Assembly: GCA_002414385.1 (NCBI GenBank)
Contig: DHZH01000004.1
Span: forward strand, 15,326-79,325
Length of the DNA: 64,000 nucleotides
Source of the DNA: Gammaproteobacteria bacterium UBA5109
GTDB lineage: Bacteria; Pseudomonadota; Gammaproteobacteria; Pseudomonadales; Pseudohongiellaceae
Reading direction: 5' to 3'
This document shows, in pieces, positions 62,628 through 64,000 of the stretch (its first letter is position 1; every line of letters starts with the position of its first letter). The notes beneath the pieces are model-generated. The model had not been told where the DNA came from. It did not search any database and saw only the letters and a program-made list of their open reading frames with translations. A program made the position numbers and the translations under genes.

Positions 62628-62815
62628 ATAAGTTAATCCTTAGCCGATCAGTCAAGTAATTATCCAAAGGCCACCATTCCCTGTCACCCTATCAACGTCG
62701 TAGTTCTAAAAGACACTTTATTAGGAATCTTAATGCTCCTGGGATATATAATCTTGAAAGAGGTTTCCCGCTTAGACGCTTAAGTACTTATCCAACCCGA
62801 CCTTAGTTAACGGGA
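62628..62815 (-). pseudogene. Decayed 3' end of 23S rRNA
   Basis: Read on the minus strand, the sequence follows the last ~180 bases of gammaproteobacterial 23S rRNA: a TAACTAAGGTCGGG block (like TAGCTAxxTTCGG), GGATAAGTACTTAAGC, then TCTAAGCGGGAAACC, TCAAGAT, CTACGACGTTGATAGG, and a GGATTAACTT tail (like GGCTTGACC/GGCTTAACCTT). About 60-70% identity by eye, with indels. It is too diverged to be a working rRNA gene and the upstream part of 23S is absent. It is either an eroded rRNA operon end or a repurposed rRNA-derived RNA. Confidence 0.75.
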
Positions 62816-63024
62816 ATAAAAATTGTATGATAAACCTCTGAAGATTAGGCTTTATTTGCTTGGACAATGATAAAATTGATGTAATTATAAAAATAAACAT
62901 GATGAATATGGGGTAGCGACTCAGTTTGAAACTTTAATCTTAATGCCGGAAATAATTCAAACTGAACCACTATTGAATATGGAAATCATTAGCCATTCCC
63001 TGAAGACTTTAGTAGCATACTGGA
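62816..63024. other. AT-rich intergenic sequence, nothing recognised
   Basis: This stretch is markedly richer in A and T than the genes to the left. I find no gene, no tRNA and no clear continuation of the 23S-like similarity. Confidence 0.5.
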
Positions 63025-63053
63025 TTCAAACAACTAAGTTCTATAATTATAAT
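63025..63053 (+). promoter_or_regulatory. Sigma70-like promoter of the AT-rich lipoprotein
   Basis: TTCAAA, 17 bases, TATAAT (63048-63053), about 75 bases before the GTG start of the lipoprotein. Two other TATAAT hexamers are at 63042 and 63067, so the true start point is uncertain. Confidence 0.5.
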
Positions 63054-63085
63054 TTTTCTAAATAGTTATAATTTTTCTAAATAGT
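63048..63085 (+). repeat. Perfect 19-base tandem repeat
   Basis: Two adjacent identical copies of TATAATTTTTCTAAATAGT (63048-63066 and 63067-63085). Each copy starts with a -10-like hexamer, so the duplication may alter the promoter of the following gene. Confidence 0.9.
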
Positions 63086-63127
63086 AACATTGGGCTTCTT
63101 GCTCTTAGCAATCTTTAAAGGATTAAA

Positions 63128-64000
63128 GTGAATACCAATACCCAGTCTCTTCGCAATTTTATTTCCATCTCTATATTGCTAGCTCTGACTGCTTGCGGTG
63201 GTGGCGGAGGCTCAAATTCCACAAGTGCACCTCAAACTCCTTTAGATTCTTCACCTCCGGTTGAAACAGTAACTGTAAGTGGTGGAGTTCAGAAAGGTCC
63301 TTTTATTGTTGGAACGAGTGTTTTAGTGAACATTCTGGATGAAAGTGGAAATCCAACAGACTCAACAATCTTAACTGAAATAACCGACAGCATTGGCTCC
63401 TTTTCATTTTCTGTAGATGAAAACAGTATCGTTCAAATTGCCGCTGAAGGCTATTATTATAACGAGCTCAATGGAAATCTATCAAATGGTACTTTATCCC
63501 TGAAAGCTATTTATAGTGCCTCAGGTGACAACAATAATCAGGCTTATGTCAATATCCTTACACACTTAATAAATGACAGGGTACTAGAGTTAATTAGAAC
63601 AGAAAATCTAGATGTTGATTCTGCAATTTCACAATCACAGGCAGAATTAATTTCTGCATTGGAGCCAGTTTTACACGTTGAAAATATTTCAAGTTTTACT
63701 AACTTATCTATATTCAATGAAAGTAACGGAAATGAAAACGGAAACGGTTATCTTCTTGCTCTCTCTACAGCTTTCTATCATTATGCTGAAAGTACTGCTG
63801 AAGGCACTTCCAGTTCAGCAGATGCACAACTTTCACTTATTTTGAACCAAATCACAGATGATTTTGCTACCGATGGCACTATCAACCAAAACAACTTTAC
63901 CAATAATCTAACTTCAGCCTTACGCAGTTTAAACCCTTCAGCAATTACTGAAAATCTAATAAACAGAAGCAGTATAGGGGTTTTACCCCGGTTTTACGGA
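63128..64000 (+). CDS. Lipoprotein, N-terminal part (runs off the window)
   Basis: The open frame begins with GTG at 63128 (AAGGAT upstream) and continues for 291 codons with no stop to the window end. It opens with a lipoprotein signal (ILLALTACGGGGGS) and a low-complexity linker. A beta-rich domain follows (VSGGVQKGPFIVGTSVLVNILDE, a pattern I recall from carboxypeptidase-regulatory-like or FG-GAP-associated surface proteins), then a helix-rich region. AT-rich, unlike most of the window. Function unknown. Confidence 0.8.
   Translation, partial: MNTNTQSLRNFISISILLALTACGGGGGSNSTSAPQTPLDSSPPVETVTVSGGVQKGPFIVGTSVLVNILDESGNPTDSTILTEITDSIGSFSFSVDENSIVQIAAEGYYYNELNGNLSNGTLSLKAIYSASGDNNNQAYVNILTHLINDRVLELIRTENLDVDSAISQSQAELISALEPVLHVENISSFTNLSIFNESNGNENGNGYLLALSTAFYHYAESTAEGTSSSADAQLSLILNQITDDFATDGTINQNNFTNNLTSALRSLNPSAITENLINRSSIGVLPRFYG

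Noticed and set aside
1..64000. CRISPR arrays, insertion sequences, phage genes and intact tRNA genes
   Set aside because: No repeat-spacer periodicity, transposase, integrase, phage structural protein or cloverleaf was recognised on reading.

Overview
The window reads as a chromosomal segment of a free-living, aerobic, probably marine gammaproteobacterium. The evidence is a GcvR-like ACT protein, a Fur-type box before a TonB-dependent receptor, a glycine-to-betaine osmolyte operon, a HiPIP, many exported hydrolases and malonate/tricarboxylate transporters. I cannot place it to genus. Genes are dense and mostly ordinary. No CRISPR array, insertion sequence, prophage or intact tRNA gene was recognised.

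Layout. 1-3.1 kb: a CNNM/CBS membrane protein, a small secreted protein and a BNR-propeller/ThiS-like pair. 3.2-7.2 kb: ergothioneine genes (egtB, egtD) coupled to a racemase-fold protein without its first catalytic Cys, and a convergent MFS transporter lacking a standard start codon. 7.4-16.3 kb: an NmrA-type oxidoreductase, exported amidohydrolases, a PQQ-type sugar dehydrogenase, a BamA/TamA-like outer-membrane protein, acylphosphatase and small exported proteins. 16.4-19.8 kb: an iron-uptake pair (TonB receptor, PepSY membrane protein) under a Fur-like box. 20.7-31.6 kb: carbamate kinase plus a cysteine hydrolase, then a seven-gene minus-strand operon (two MmgE/PrpD enzymes, a MatC-like permease, a complete TctCBA transporter, an SDR), preceded by a secreted amidohydrolase.

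31.8-38.5 kb: a PCu(A)C-like protein without copper ligands, an unusual CxxCH protein, an NHL-propeller lipoprotein, and a malonate uptake/activation operon (madL, madM, matB-like). 38.7-42.9 kb: a two-gene envelope-glycan operon, a phosphoglycerol-transferase-like protein and a GH17-GT2 beta-glucan synthase. 42.9-50.6 kb: GcvR-like regulator, TPR protein, carboxylesterase, and the betaine operon (GSMT, SDMT, BCCT) with a repeated palindrome upstream. 50.7-57.6 kb: a stress-flavoured region with a macro-domain-like protein, CBS protein, HiPIP, exported MsrB and MsrA, ChaB, DUF1328 protein, MscS channel and a small outer-membrane barrel.

58-64 kb: DUF547, DUF3047 and rhodanese proteins, a membrane/coiled-coil protein, MarC, and a cytochrome c lipoprotein. 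After that the base composition becomes AT-rich. The 0.8 kb gap there contains the most surprising feature: a decayed but recognisable copy of the 3' end of 23S rRNA on the minus strand, possibly followed by a decayed 5S-like stretch. Next comes a 19-bp tandem repeat carrying TATAAT hexamers and an AT-rich lipoprotein gene that runs off the window. Together the genes suggest a heterotroph that takes up organic acids, makes its own compatible solute and thiol antioxidant, and repairs oxidised envelope proteins.
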